Source: Vibrio ouci
GTDB taxonomy: Bacteria; Pseudomonadota; Gammaproteobacteria; Enterobacterales; Vibrionaceae
Direction: 5' to 3'
Assembly (NCBI RefSeq): GCF_004551525.1
Contig: NZ_SATR01000035.1
Span: 256-48,476 of the forward strand
DNA length: 48,221 nt
Position 1 is the stretch's first letter; every line of letters begins with the position of its first letter. The position numbers were made by a program, and so were the translations under genes. The notes under the pieces were generated by a model. It was not told the origin of the DNA, searched no databases, and saw only the letters and a list, made by a program, of their open reading frames with translations. This document shows positions 24,525 to 34,301 of the stretch, in pieces.

Positions 24525-25262
24525 TTACTTTAAAGTGAGCTTAGTGCCATTGAACTTGAGGTGACCGAGCAACACTTTCGCATTATTTTTTCCGTGATCG
24601 TTAAAAGCGATCCCGTAGCGAGCATAATGAAGGGAACGCTGCAAATTACACACAGTGCCAAACAGCGGCTCGAAGTGACTGTCTTTACTCGTTGCGAGTC
24701 GTACGTGTAGTGCGATTTCTTCACCAACTTGAAATGGTCGACTTAACGGTGCGGTGACAAAGCGACAACCGCCTTTGGATAAATCTCTAATTTCACATTC
24801 CAGCTTATGGCTATCAGCAACCACTTTCGCCGCAAGGTTTACATCAAAACGCGGTTCTTTTCGCAGTTGAGTGACCTGCATGGTTTGAGGAACCGATAGA
24901 GCAACCATGGCGACAGGTGATTTAAGCACATGCTGAATTTGGCTTCTGAAGGAAACAATCGCCCCTTCGCCACGTGGAGATATAGCGCGAATCGCAATCC
25001 AAAAACCTTCTTGAAAGAAAAAGCTCAGATCATCTTCAGAGATCTTAGGTAATTCGATAAGAATGACGTTGCTAGAGTGCGAACCGATAAAAGAGGATTT
25101 ACAACGGAAGGTCGTGCCAACCGGCGTAGAGATACCTAGGGTAAGTTCACCCCCATGCTCAATCATCGCAAGTGCATCAGTGCTATTGAGTGTTGAGACA
25201 CTCCTATCATTAGAAGAAGAGCGCGCTGGCTGCGCTTTCACTGCGACTGCTTGGGTATTCAT
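24525..25262 (-). CDS. PilZ-domain c-di-GMP receptor protein
   Basis: 245 residues. The C-terminal PilZ domain (~130-240) has the c-di-GMP-binding RKEPRFD (RxxxR) and DLSKGGCRF (D-x-S-x-x-G). The N-terminal ~110 residues have the beta-barrel YcgR-like look (LGISTPVGTTFRCKSSFIG). Such proteins sense cyclic di-GMP and often brake flagellar motility. GGAGG precedes the ATG. No neighbour hints at the partner. Confidence 0.88.
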   Translation of the reverse strand: MNTQAVAVKAQPARSSSNDRSVSTLNSTDALAMIEHGGELTLGISTPVGTTFRCKSSFIGSHSSNVILIELPKISEDDLSFFFQEGFWIAIRAISPRGEGAIVSFRSQIQHVLKSPVAMVALSVPQTMQVTQLRKEPRFDVNLAAKVVADSHKLECEIRDLSKGGCRFVTAPLSRPFQVGEEIALHVRLATSKDSHFEPLFGTVCNLQRSLHYARYGIAFNDHGKNNAKVLLGHLKFNGTKLTLK

Positions 25263-25433
25263 CTAGCCTCCATTATACCCACCATGTTATTGTTTTAGAG
25301 GTAGGTTGACGTATACATTTCGAATCTTGATGTGTCTGATTCGAGGATTATAAATTTTATGTGTGCTTTGATGTTTATTCAAACACCAATATGTCGCATT
25401 AACATGATCTGAGTATCATTTTTGGGAGCTGTT

Positions 25434-25715
25434 GTGTCGAATTCACTGATTTTTGATGGAGTAAACTCACAATTTCGAGTCCACTTAGAGGGCGATCATT
25501 ACGCTGTAATAAAGTTCGTGGACAAGGGAAGCAGGTATGCAATTACCTCAACTAAGGTACCAGAAGAGCTACAAGGGAAGGGATATGGCAAGGTAGTGAT
25601 GGAAGCGATCTTACCTGAAATAGACAAGCGAGGCTTAAAAATTGAGCCGATCTGCAGTTATGTCGCACATTACCTTAATCGTTATCCGCAGTGGTCTCAC
25701 CTGAAAGCGCAATGA
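25434..25715 (+). CDS. Small GNAT-like acetyltransferase (YidJ/Acetyltransf_CG type)
   Basis: About 93 residues, the short GNAT form: VHLEGDHYAVIKF, then VPEELQGKGYGKVVMEAIL (acetyl-CoA loop, Q/RxxGxG/A), PICSYVAHYLNRYPQW at the end. GTG 25434 was chosen because GGGAG lies 5 bases upstream. The stop overlaps the start of the next gene (ATGATGA), so the two are coupled. Substrate unknown. Confidence 0.8.
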   Translation: MSNSLIFDGVNSQFRVHLEGDHYAVIKFVDKGSRYAITSTKVPEELQGKGYGKVVMEAILPEIDKRGLKIEPICSYVAHYLNRYPQWSHLKAQ

Positions 25716-26683
25716 TGAAACAATACGACTATCAATCACTACTCGACTCTTTGGGGTTTGAAACATTAACCCATACAGAGGTGCTGCAATCTCTGTGGGG
25801 TGGTTATGGGGAGCTTGTTCGCCTACATACTGCGAGCGGAAGCGTTATCGTTAAGCATATTAAGTTACCTAAGCCTGAACATCATCCACGAGGCTGGAAT
25901 AGTGAGCTATCACACCAAAGAAAACTTCGCTCTTATCAGGTTGAATTGAACTGGTATAAATCAGCGGCGAATCTCTGTAAGGCGAAAGTCCCTGTCGCTA
26001 TTAAAGTCGAGCAACAAGGACAAGAGCTCATGATCGTAATGGAAGATCTGTCTTCGCTTGGTTTTACCGATGTGGTTACCGAAGCCACTCACGCCCATCT
26101 AAGCGCTTGTCTAGAGTGGTTAGCAGATTTCCATGCTCAGCATATTGGGCATCAAGGGGAAGGGCTGTGGGAGTGCGGCACGTATTGGCATTTAGATACG
26201 CGCCCGGATGAACTGGCAGCGCTCAAAGATGAGTCACTCAAACAAGCTGCTCATAAGATAGATGATGTGCTTAAAGGGGCGCCATACCAGACACTGGTCC
26301 ATGGTGACGCAAAGTTAGCGAACTTCTGTTTTTATCCGGATGGCACTCGCGCTGCGGCAGTCGACTTTCAATATATTGGACGAGGCTGTGCGATGAAAGA
26401 CGTCGCGCTGTTTATGAGCAGTGCAGTCAAGCCTGAGCAATGCCAAGTGATGGAAGACTGGATTTTAGATGAATACTTTGCGCACCTAAGCCGAGCGCTT
26501 GATAAGTACCAACCTTCTATTGATGCCGCTGATGTTGAAGTTCAGTGGCGACCGCTGTTTTCCATTGCATGGGCTGATTTTCAGCGCTTTGTTAAAGGTT
26601 GGAGTCCTGACCACTGGAAGATCAACCCATATACTGAGGCGCTTGCTGTGCGTGCATTAGATACATTAAAGGCTTACCCATAG
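25712..26683 (+). CDS. APH/ecdysteroid-kinase-like small-molecule phosphotransferase
   Basis: About 323 residues with the aminoglycoside/choline-kinase fold. The ATP lysine is in GSVIVKHIK, the catalytic loop is LVHGDAKLANFCF (HGD-x4-N, ~200), and the metal-binding DFQ is in AAVDFQYIGRG. Relatives include the EcKinase/DUF1679 group. Substrate unknown. Two overlapping ATGs lie at the coupled start (25712, 25715). A hairpin overlaps the stop codon. Confidence 0.8.
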   Translation: MMKQYDYQSLLDSLGFETLTHTEVLQSLWGGYGELVRLHTASGSVIVKHIKLPKPEHHPRGWNSELSHQRKLRSYQVELNWYKSAANLCKAKVPVAIKVEQQGQELMIVMEDLSSLGFTDVVTEATHAHLSACLEWLADFHAQHIGHQGEGLWECGTYWHLDTRPDELAALKDESLKQAAHKIDDVLKGAPYQTLVHGDAKLANFCFYPDGTRAAAVDFQYIGRGCAMKDVALFMSSAVKPEQCQVMEDWILDEYFAHLSRALDKYQPSIDAADVEVQWRPLFSIAWADFQRFVKGWSPDHWKINPYTEALAVRALDTLKAYP

Positions 26684-26697
26684 AGGTAAGCCTTATT
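26669..26697. terminator. Terminator overlapping the kinase stop codon
   Basis: AAGGCTTACC and GGTAAGCCTT pair across six bases, with the kinase TAG in the loop. No strong T run. It lies between convergent genes. Confidence 0.65.
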
Positions 26698-26710
26698 GAG
26701 GTGTTTTGGG

Positions 26711-27208
26711 CTATAAGCCAGGCTTGATACGAGCCATATAGTAAGTGTTGATGAACTCATCATCACGGAACGAGCCAAATTTTGACTCGCCTTCTACTTC
26801 AAAGCCAAACTTCTTATAACAAGCGATCGCCCCTTCGTTGTCAGTATTGACTTCGATCTGTACGCGTATGACTTGCAACCAGTTGTCTGCCAAATCTAGA
26901 ACCGTCTCAATCAACTTGCTACCAATGCCTAGCCCGTGGTAGTCGTCATGGACACCAAGGCCAAAGCTGCCACAGTGTGCCGTTCTTGGGCGTTGTGAGT
27001 GCTCAAACCCTATATTCCCTACGACTTTTCCATCCACTTCTGCAACAAAGCTATAAACACCTTAAGGCATGTTTTCCAGTCGCTGCGTCCACATTGCTAC
27101 CGATGGTTTTGGCAGTTGGAGTGTCTCGCGTTGTGCTTTCGGTTGTGAATAAATTTCACATAATGCGGCTGCATCACTCACTTGTGTCGGACGTACGATT
27201 ATTTCCAT
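26711..27208 (-). pseudogene. YhhY/AaaT-like GNAT acetyltransferase interrupted by an in-frame TAA
   Basis: Read through, the 165-residue product matches the E. coli YhhY/AaaT layout: VRPTQVSDAAAL at the start, RLENMP, then FVAEVDGKVVGNIGFE, SFGLGVHDDYHGLGIGSKL (acetyl-CoA loop), ADNWLQVIRVQIEV, AIACYKKFGFEVEG, and TYYMARIK at the end. YhhY/AaaT N-acetylates amino acids such as phenylalanine and methionine. A TAA at 27062-27064 splits the frame between MP and GVYSF; no shift occurs. Start ATG at 27208 follows AGAGAAG. Either a real nonsense allele or a base error. Confidence 0.85.
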
Positions 27209-27424
27209 TTTTCTTCTCTCTCGACTGGTTGAACATAAAAACACCATAACGAGAAGTTAAAGATATTTAAAGCATTGTTTTTAATATTTTTATTCACGTA
27301 GTTTTTTACACTAAAGGCGGCACAAATTCTCAGAATCTTTACTGCTAGGTATAAATTGTAAATAAGTTTGTTTATTGGCAAGAGGCGTTTTATTGTAACA
27401 GGCTATTCACATAAGGATCGAAAC

Positions 27425-28586
27425 ATGAACCACTCAGCGAGCTGGAAAACGCCACAAAATTTCCTCATGCTCATTTCTATTGTCGTGCCTATCGCTTTCT
27501 CAAGTTGGATGGCACTCCTGAATAACTTCGTGATTGAACGCGCCAACTTTGATGGTTCTGATATTGGCTTGCTTCAGAGTGTGCGCGAAATTCCTGGCTT
27601 TCTTGCGTTTACCGCGGTATTCGTCCTGCTGTTCATTCGTGAGCAACGATTCATGTTGCTGTCATTGGGGGCATTAACCCTAGGCACAGCCATTACCGGT
27701 TTCTTTCCCTCAGTGATGGGACTATTGCTGACAACACTATTGATGTCGACAGGCTTTCACTACTTTGAAACCTTGAAGCAGTCACTTTCTTTGCAGTGGC
27801 TTACAAAAGATGAAGCGCCAGAGATGCTCGGCAAGTTTATCTCGGTTGGCGCATTAGCGTCGTTGCTGACATATGGCGCGCTATGGTTCTGTTTAGAAAT
27901 TATAAAAATGGACTTCGAGTGGGTTTACCTGACTTTTGCTGGTCACTTGGATGGCATTTGTGTTTCCTCAGTTCGAAACGCATGTACAGCAAAATAAGAA
28001 ACTGGTGCTAAGAAAGCGTTATTGGCTTTACTACGCACTTACATTTATGAGCGGAGCCCGTCGTCAAATCTTCACTGTATTTGCAGGCTTTTTGATGGTT
28101 GAGCGTTTTGGTTATTCGGCTGCAGATATTACCTTGCTGTTTTTAATCAACTATTTATTTAACTTCTTATTTGCGAAACGTATTGGACGCTTTATCGGTA
28201 AAGTGGGTGAACGTAAGGCGTTGACCTTTGAATATGTAGGCTTAATAGGTGTGTTCGTTGGTTACGCTTTAGTTGAAACCGCAGAGTGGGCAGCAGTGCT
28301 GTATGTTGTCGACCATTTATTCTTCGCCTTAGCTTTGGCGATTAAAACCTACTTCCAGAAAATTGCCGATCCTGCGGATATGGCATCCACAGCGGGGGTG
28401 TCGTTTACTATTAATCACATTGCGGCAGTGTTCATTCCAGTCTCTTTTGGTTTGATTTGGTTAGTCTCTCCTGCAGCGGTTTTCTACATCGGTGCTGGTA
28501 TGGCAATGGTGAGCCTATTACTTTCGCGCAATATTCCAAGAGCACCTGAAGAGGGCAATGAAGTTCGAGTATTGAAGTGGAGCTAA
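27425..28586 (+). pseudogene. MFS transporter broken by a frameshift
   Basis: Two overlapping reading frames together encode a ~390-residue, 12-helix MFS carrier. The first (from ATG 27425, RBS AAGGA) runs to about 27935 as ...FEWVYLTFAG. The homologous continuation, WMAFVFPQFETHV, is in the next frame and runs to 28586. A one-base indel between about 27935 and 27950 explains it. Substrate unknown. The upstream ~27210-27424 gap holds the promoter region and nothing else clear. Confidence 0.8.
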
Positions 28587-28640
28587 CACTGACTTGAGGT
28601 CTTAGCATTTAGTCGAAGTATTCAGTCATAGAGTGAGATA

Positions 28641-28676
28641 AAGGCGCATTGGAAATCAATGCGCCTTTATTTTTTG
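28641..28676 (+). terminator. Terminator after the MFS gene
   Basis: AAGGCGCATTG and CAATGCGCCTT pair across GAAAT, followed by a T-rich run. Confidence 0.9.
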
Positions 28677-28824
28677 ATGATGGCCTTATGTTAATGTCTT
28701 TTTGTTCTCGAGTTTGTCGCTATTACCACTAAACCATGAACAGACTTGCAAGTTTGTACTCTATTTAGTTTTATTCAGCCTCTGTATGCTCTTTAATCCA
28801 AGATATGAACGTAAAGGATAAAAG

Positions 28825-29826
28825 ATGAGAAGAGTTAAGTGGGGTATTGCGGGGTTAGGAAATATTGCGCAGCGCTTCGCAACAGCATTGACCCAGTTTA
28901 GTGAACATGGTCAGTTACACGCTGTCGCGGCGAGAGATTTGCAGCGAGCTCAGGCCTTTGGTGAACAGTTTGGTGCGCCAGAGCAGTATGGGGCGTATCA
29001 AGAGATGGCTGAAGGCTCTAACGTAGAAGCTGTCTATATTGCCACGGTGCACCCTTATCATAAGTCCTTGGCTGAGCTATTCCTTAGTCATAAAAAGCAC
29101 GTTCTTGTTGAAAAGCCAGCGTTTACAAATCTTCAAGATTGGTTAGAGATGAAAGCGCTGGCTAAGCAGCATGGTGTATTCCTGTTAGAAGCAATGAAAA
29201 CAGTGACTTTTCCAGCGTACCGAGAGCTAAAGTCCTACCTTAAAAACAATCACGTTAAACTTACTTCTATTGAAGCTGGGTTTGGCAACCATAATGATTA
29301 TGACCCCAATGTGTTTATCTTTAATGATCAACTTTCAGGTGGCTCGACCTTGGATGTTGGCGTTTATAGTTTGTGGCTCTACTATGATTTGTGCCACTTC
29401 ATGGAGGTAGAGGCAGCAAAGCCGACCGTGACAATGCACAGAACGCTAGATCAATGCCATGTTGATACTGATGCTAGTTTTATCTTCGATGGTGAGATAA
29501 AAGGCAAGATTTCTTCTTCAATCACAACAGACCTACCGCGCAGCGCGGTGTTAAAAGGTGAGGACTTGACCATTACGATTCAGGATAAATGGTGGAATCC
29601 GCAGCTGATTGAGATCGAGCATAAAGGCACAACCACCATCATTGAATCGCGAGTGTCAGGCAACGGGTTCGAATTCGAAATCGATCACTTTTCGCAACTG
29701 GTGAGAAACAATGAACTAAAGTCAGGTGTGCTTTTACATCAAGTGACCGAGCGCGTACTCACTACCATGGAGCAAGCGTTGATAGACAATGGATTTGGTC
29801 ATTTAACGCGTCTGGAGAACTCATAA
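28825..29826 (+). CDS. Gfo/Idh/MocA-family oxidoreductase
   Basis: 333 residues. N-terminal Rossmann fold for NAD(P) with GIAGLGNIAQRFA, then VLVEKPAFTN (the catalytic EKP motif, ~97). The C-terminal beta-sheet domain has GGSTLDVGVYS. Family members oxidise or reduce sugars, inositols and related compounds; the substrate is not evident. AAGGA precedes the ATG. It is 5 bp upstream of the SgrR-type regulator, so the two form an operon. Confidence 0.85.
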   Translation: MRRVKWGIAGLGNIAQRFATALTQFSEHGQLHAVAARDLQRAQAFGEQFGAPEQYGAYQEMAEGSNVEAVYIATVHPYHKSLAELFLSHKKHVLVEKPAFTNLQDWLEMKALAKQHGVFLLEAMKTVTFPAYRELKSYLKNNHVKLTSIEAGFGNHNDYDPNVFIFNDQLSGGSTLDVGVYSLWLYYDLCHFMEVEAAKPTVTMHRTLDQCHVDTDASFIFDGEIKGKISSSITTDLPRSAVLKGEDLTITIQDKWWNPQLIEIEHKGTTTIIESRVSGNGFEFEIDHFSQLVRNNELKSGVLLHQVTERVLTTMEQALIDNGFGHLTRLENS

Positions 29827-29831
29827 ACTAA

Positions 29832-31316
29832 ATGAAGAACCTTAAGCGTAAGCTAGAACTCTATGAACAGCTATTTCGTATGTTTGGCCCTGGAGAGTCT
29901 CGTTGCCAAATTGCGCAGCTAGCTTCCTTGTGGCATGTGACGGAAAGATACGTGTTTACCTTGCTTAGAGCGATGGAAGAAAGTGGTTGGATAAACTGGC
30001 AGGCAAGCTCAGGGCGCAATAAACACGCATCATTGGAATGTCGAGTGGAGCCAATGGATGCCTGCTATGAGGCGGCTGAGCAGTTAGCGCAACTGGGGCA
30101 AGTTGATGAATTGCTTAAGGCATTGAGTTTTGGCGGACGTGATGCAGGAAAAGAGCTACAGATTTTTTTAAATAGTTCTAATCCGAGCACACAACAGATT
30201 GTTTATATCCCTTTCCATCGTGCTATCGAGCCGCTGCACCCGCATAAAGTGTTACGTAGAACAGAGCGCTTTCTGGTGATGCAAACCTATCAGCGCTTAA
30301 CTGCAGTGGTGAACAATAAGCTTGAAGGGGATTTAGCTTACCATTGGGAGTCAAATAGCAATGGGACGGTTTGGACATTCCAAGTGCGAAATAATATCCA
30401 GTTTCATGATGGTCACCCGCTAAGTACACAAGATATTGTTAGAAGTCTAGAAGGGCTAGTTGCTCATCGATATTGGGCTGGCTGCTATCAGCATGTTGAG
30501 TCGATTACTGCAATTTCTAACAATGTTATTGAAGTCAAATTGAACCAGACGGATTGGCACTTACCTCGGATGTTTGCCAAGGCTGAAGCGTCGATTTTTC
30601 GCTATGGTGCGCTTCTAAGCCCTGTTGGTTCTGGCGCATTTTCTCTCGACGTATTCTCGACCAATATGCTGCGTTTAAATAGTAATCCGCTATACAGTCA
30701 TCGAGCACCAATCCTCGATCGTGTGGAAGTCTGGTTCTATCCTGATTGGGCGGTAAGTAAGCAATGTTCTCATAACCAACTTCGCTTACAAATGCCAGAG
30801 AATACCATCACGGTGGATAGCGACTTTCCCGCGACGTTTATGCTGCTGTCGAATCCATTATTGCCTAAAGAGTCACGTATTGTGGCGGTTGAGGACACCT
30901 CTGATGCTCAGCAGTTGTTTGCTCAGACTGCCCAGAAAGGGGACGGTGCGTTTAAGATTGATTACGGTGATTATCACGCCACAAAAGATGCACTTCTGTG
31001 CAGTATTATTGAAGAAGACGACTACTATACCGCTTGGTTAAGTCTGTTTTTGCGCTTTCCATTTAAAGCGTTGAACCTAGCTGACGACATGTTTGTAGCG
31101 ATTCAATCTTGGCTTGAGGCGATTCGTAGTGAACCAGATGTCGAAAAGTCATTAAGTCAGCTCAACGAACTTAGAACATGGCTTAATGAGCAACAGATCA
31201 TGACTGAGCTAAAGCACGAGAACTTTCGCCTTGAAGTCTCTGAACGCCTTAAGGGTAGTGCCGTCGATGGTTTTGGCTGGTGTCAGTTGAGTCAGCTTTG
31301 GATAAACCAAGATTAA
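29832..31316 (+). CDS. SgrR-family transcriptional regulator
   Basis: 494 residues. An N-terminal winged helix (~1-115: YEQLFRMFGPGESRCQIAQLASLWHV) joins a solute-binding-protein-like domain (~150-430: LVMQTYQRLTAVVNNKLEGDLAYHW, IQFHDGHPLSTQDIVRSLE), the SgrR arrangement. E. coli SgrR responds to sugar-phosphate stress. Here it is paired with a Gfo/Idh/MocA enzyme, which may make or consume the ligand. Weak ribosome-binding site, so translation may be coupled. Confidence 0.82.
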   Translation: MKNLKRKLELYEQLFRMFGPGESRCQIAQLASLWHVTERYVFTLLRAMEESGWINWQASSGRNKHASLECRVEPMDACYEAAEQLAQLGQVDELLKALSFGGRDAGKELQIFLNSSNPSTQQIVYIPFHRAIEPLHPHKVLRRTERFLVMQTYQRLTAVVNNKLEGDLAYHWESNSNGTVWTFQVRNNIQFHDGHPLSTQDIVRSLEGLVAHRYWAGCYQHVESITAISNNVIEVKLNQTDWHLPRMFAKAEASIFRYGALLSPVGSGAFSLDVFSTNMLRLNSNPLYSHRAPILDRVEVWFYPDWAVSKQCSHNQLRLQMPENTITVDSDFPATFMLLSNPLLPKESRIVAVEDTSDAQQLFAQTAQKGDGAFKIDYGDYHATKDALLCSIIEEDDYYTAWLSLFLRFPFKALNLADDMFVAIQSWLEAIRSEPDVEKSLSQLNELRTWLNEQQIMTELKHENFRLEVSERLKGSAVDGFGWCQLSQLWINQD

Positions 31317-31321
31317 AAGTA

Positions 31322-32233
31322 CTAAGCCTGAAACCTTTGCTGTAGGTACTCGACAAAGGTTTTGATCTGCCCAGGAATGAATTTCGATTGAGCGTACTGC
31401 GCAATGATTCTTCCTTGATAGTTACCACCGACATGCCAGTCTTTTAATACTTCGACCACTTCCCCTGAATCTATATACGAGCGAATGGCAAATTCTGGGA
31501 AAACCGAGATGCCGACACCGCGAATCACCGCTTCACGTCTTATTTCACTGTGGTTGACAGCGAACGATCCGCTGACGTTGATCGATATCTTTTTCAAGCT
31601 ATGGGTAAAATCCCAGACTCTGTCGCGAGGGTTTTCTCCTAGGCATAAGCAGTTATGCTGGGCGATATCGTCAGGGTGAATCGGCATACCATGTTGTTCG
31701 ATATAGCTTGGACTGGCACACATGATCAGGCGACATTCGTCGAGTGTTTTCGCGATCAAGCCTTCGGTCGGTTTGTCGGTAATATGAATGATCACATCTA
31801 CTTCATCACCAATAGGATCAATATAGTGGTCGGCGACTTTAAGTTGTAGTGCCACGTTAGGATAAGCGTCTATAAAGTCGAGGATCATCGGCATTAATAC
31901 TTGGCGAGAAAGGGCTTTTGGCGCAGCCACACGTAATGAACCAGACACTTCACTTTTGTCGGCTTGCGCGGCAGAAACCGCCATCTTGGCTGAGTTCATC
32001 ATATCACTACATAGGCTATAGACTTCTTGCCCTGTTGTGCTCAGTCTCATTTGACGAGTAGTTCGCTCTAGCAGCTTTTCTTCTAAGGCATTTTCCAGTC
32101 GCGTGATCGAGCGACTGACCGAAGAAGGTGATAACCCAAGCTTCTTAGCCGTTTTTGAAAAGCTGCCGGACTCGACCACATTAACGAAGATTGCCATCTC
32201 TGAAAGCAGAGGAATAAGTCTATTTGTGTCCAT
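31322..32233 (-). CDS. LysR-family regulator divergent from the ligase/hydroxylase cassette
   Basis: 303 residues. N-terminal LysR helix-turn-helix (MAIFVNVVESGSFSKTAKKLG, SSVSRSITRLENALEEKLLER), then a two-lobe effector domain (VSGSLRVAAPKAL, CLCLGENPRDRVWDF). The closest group is the CrgA/DhlR type. It is divergent from the cassette at 32332-35207 across a 98-bp gap, the usual layout for a LysR controlling its neighbour. Inducer unknown. Confidence 0.85.
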   Translation of the reverse strand: MDTNRLIPLLSEMAIFVNVVESGSFSKTAKKLGLSPSSVSRSITRLENALEEKLLERTTRQMRLSTTGQEVYSLCSDMMNSAKMAVSAAQADKSEVSGSLRVAAPKALSRQVLMPMILDFIDAYPNVALQLKVADHYIDPIGDEVDVIIHITDKPTEGLIAKTLDECRLIMCASPSYIEQHGMPIHPDDIAQHNCLCLGENPRDRVWDFTHSLKKISINVSGSFAVNHSEIRREAVIRGVGISVFPEFAIRSYIDSGEVVEVLKDWHVGGNYQGRIIAQYAQSKFIPGQIKTFVEYLQQRFQA

Positions 32234-32331
32234 GGTGCAAAAATCCTTTGCAAAATAGCAGTATTGTTTCGTTTAAGTTACTTATGGATACTAAATAAGT
32301 CAATGAAAGCGAGACTAATGGAAAGGACCCC

Positions 32332-33546
32332 ATGAAAAAGCTAAGAAGTATTGAAGATATTCAAACCATCTCAAAGTCCGTTGACCACGTACTTACCCTG
32401 TTTAGTGGCGGCTTAGATAGTACTTATCTACTGGAGCTGCTGAAAACGTCAAAAGTGAAAGTGACCGCCATTGCGATCGATTTGGGTGAGGGGCTTGACG
32501 AAGACAGCCTAACGCTGATTACCGATCATTATGGCGTTGATCTACGCATAATCGACGCGAAACAGGAATTTGTAGAGCACAGCCTTGTCTCTGCAATTCA
32601 GGCGCAGGCGCTCTACCTTGGTGACTATCCGGTTAGTTCGTCATTATCTCGTCCTATCATTGTCCAAAAAGCGGTAGCTCTGGCAGAAATGCTTGGCTGC
32701 GGAGCGATCATCCACACTGCAAACCAATCGCAAAACAGCTTAAGACGCCTAAATGGCGCAATAGAAGCAAGTGGTTATCAACGCTTTTATGGCTCGCCGT
32801 ATGAATACTCGGCATTAACTCGTGAAGAGAAAGCGGCAGAGCTGTTTCACTCTGGCTTAGTTGGCTTTAAGTCACGCAATGTCAGCGGAGATGCAAATCT
32901 GTGGTGCCGTGAGTTTGAGTCAGGAATTCTTGATGATCCTGAAGCCTTCACCTTATCTGAATCACTGTTTACTTGGTCGCAATGGAACACTGAAAAACAA
33001 CTCGATAACGACCAAGTGAAAATTGGATTTCGCAAGGGGTATCCGGTAACGATCAATGATTTACCGATGCCACTTGAAGACCTAATTGCTTTCATTAACA
33101 ACCACGTTGGCGCGTATGAAATCGGTCGATATGTAGGATTCGACCACCTAGATGAGGATGAAAAAGTCTTAGAGGTGCGCGAAGCACCCGCTGCACACAT
33201 CCTTATGAAAGCATATAAGTTGTTGGAAACAGCAACGCTACCTACTGATGTTCTCAAAGTAAAAGCAATGCATAACGACATTTGGACTCAAGAAGCTGTC
33301 GAAGGCCGATGGGGAAGTTTGTTGCAAAGCTCGAGCTATGCGTTCATCGCCCACACTGCCGAGTCTATCTCTGGCAGTGTTTTATTCAGTCTCTCGCGCG
33401 GTCAAGTATTGGCGACCAGTATCAAAGCTGACAAGCCGAAATACATCCGCGATAGAGACCATTGGGAGATCCAAACCGCGAAGAAGAGAAGTCTGCGCAG
33501 GTTGGATTCCGTTACCAAAGCCCAAGTTCATCAAATGACCAAATAG
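32332..33546 (+). CDS. Argininosuccinate-synthase-like ATP-dependent ligase
   Basis: 404 residues. The N-terminal PP-loop LFSGGLDSTYLLELL (~23-37) is the ATP-pyrophosphatase motif of argininosuccinate synthase. But the usual ArgG stretches are changed: the region that normally reads like TGKGNDQVRFE is HTANQSQNSLRRLNGAIEASG, and the C-terminal part diverges. So it is probably not the housekeeping ArgG. It may join an amino acid to another amine or ureido group through an adenylate. It leads a tight three-gene operon (10 bp, then 1 bp gaps) with an amino-acid hydroxylase and an exporter. Substrate unknown. Confidence 0.78.
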   Translation: MKKLRSIEDIQTISKSVDHVLTLFSGGLDSTYLLELLKTSKVKVTAIAIDLGEGLDEDSLTLITDHYGVDLRIIDAKQEFVEHSLVSAIQAQALYLGDYPVSSSLSRPIIVQKAVALAEMLGCGAIIHTANQSQNSLRRLNGAIEASGYQRFYGSPYEYSALTREEKAAELFHSGLVGFKSRNVSGDANLWCREFESGILDDPEAFTLSESLFTWSQWNTEKQLDNDQVKIGFRKGYPVTINDLPMPLEDLIAFINNHVGAYEIGRYVGFDHLDEDEKVLEVREAPAAHILMKAYKLLETATLPTDVLKVKAMHNDIWTQEAVEGRWGSLLQSSSYAFIAHTAESISGSVLFSLSRGQVLATSIKADKPKYIRDRDHWEIQTAKKRSLRRLDSVTKAQVHQMTK

Positions 33547-33556
33547 AGAGGTCGGT

Positions 33557-34300
33557 ATGGATACAATCAAAACACCAGTCGATAGACATGCTTCGGTTAT
33601 TTCACGCCTTTTAGTGCAAAACAACTACGTGTTTATCAGTGGTAAACAGATGACCAATATGCTCTCGACTAACGTCGATGAAGTGATTCGATTCAAAAAC
33701 TGTTGGAATCAACTGGAGCGAGATCGCTATATGGCGGATGGTGGGACCTATCGGTATCGCCGCTATGGTCAGTTCAATAAACTTGGCCAAGGGCGTCAGA
33801 TAACAATATTACCCCATGAGCCGTACGTTCAGCCTGCTTATATCAACACCCTTAATGGCGATGTTGAACGTCACTTTGAACCTTTGACCAGCAAGTTTGT
33901 TACCTCTCCTATATTGGAAAAGTTGTTGTTACTGATGAGTGATGTCTACGACGCATCTGAAGGTAAAAAAACAGATTGGAATATTCGTCTTCATCCTTAC
34001 CGAATTGTGGCCAACCAATCGGAAGTGGGCCAACCCACACCGGAAGGGCTGCATAGGGATGGGGTGACCTATATAGCTTCATTGTTGATCAATAAGGTCA
34101 ATATGGTCGGTGGAGAGACAACCATCACTGATGACCGACAGCAGACACTAGAGCGGCTTACTCTAGATAAAACACTTGATATCGTCATGGCGGATGATGA
34201 AAAAACCATGCACGAAGTGTCACCGATAAAACCACTAAACCCAGAAAAATGCGCGTACAGGGACGTACTCGTTATCGCGTTTACAAAATTAGGAGAATAG
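33557..34300 (+). CDS. 2-oxoglutarate/Fe(II) dioxygenase, amino-acid hydroxylase (2OG-Fe_Oxy_2) family
   Basis: 247 residues of the 2OG-Fe_Oxy_2 family that includes L-isoleucine 4-dioxygenase. The Fe-binding HxD is in EGLHRDGVTYIASLL (~175), the distal His in KTMHEVSPI (~225), and the 2OG-binding arginine may be in the RDVLVIAF region near the end. YRYRRYGQF near 65 fits the substrate-entry region. Family members hydroxylate free aliphatic L-amino acids. The genes on both sides suggest its product is then conjugated or exported. Start follows AGAGAGGTCGGT. Confidence 0.82.
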   Translation: MDTIKTPVDRHASVISRLLVQNNYVFISGKQMTNMLSTNVDEVIRFKNCWNQLERDRYMADGGTYRYRRYGQFNKLGQGRQITILPHEPYVQPAYINTLNGDVERHFEPLTSKFVTSPILEKLLLLMSDVYDASEGKKTDWNIRLHPYRIVANQSEVGQPTPEGLHRDGVTYIASLLINKVNMVGGETTITDDRQQTLERLTLDKTLDIVMADDEKTMHEVSPIKPLNPEKCAYRDVLVIAFTKLGE

Positions 34301-34301
34301 G

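Noticed and set aside
32332..33546. Housekeeping argininosuccinate synthase argG
   Set aside because: Only the PP-loop is well kept; other conserved stretches differ and the operon has no arginine genes.
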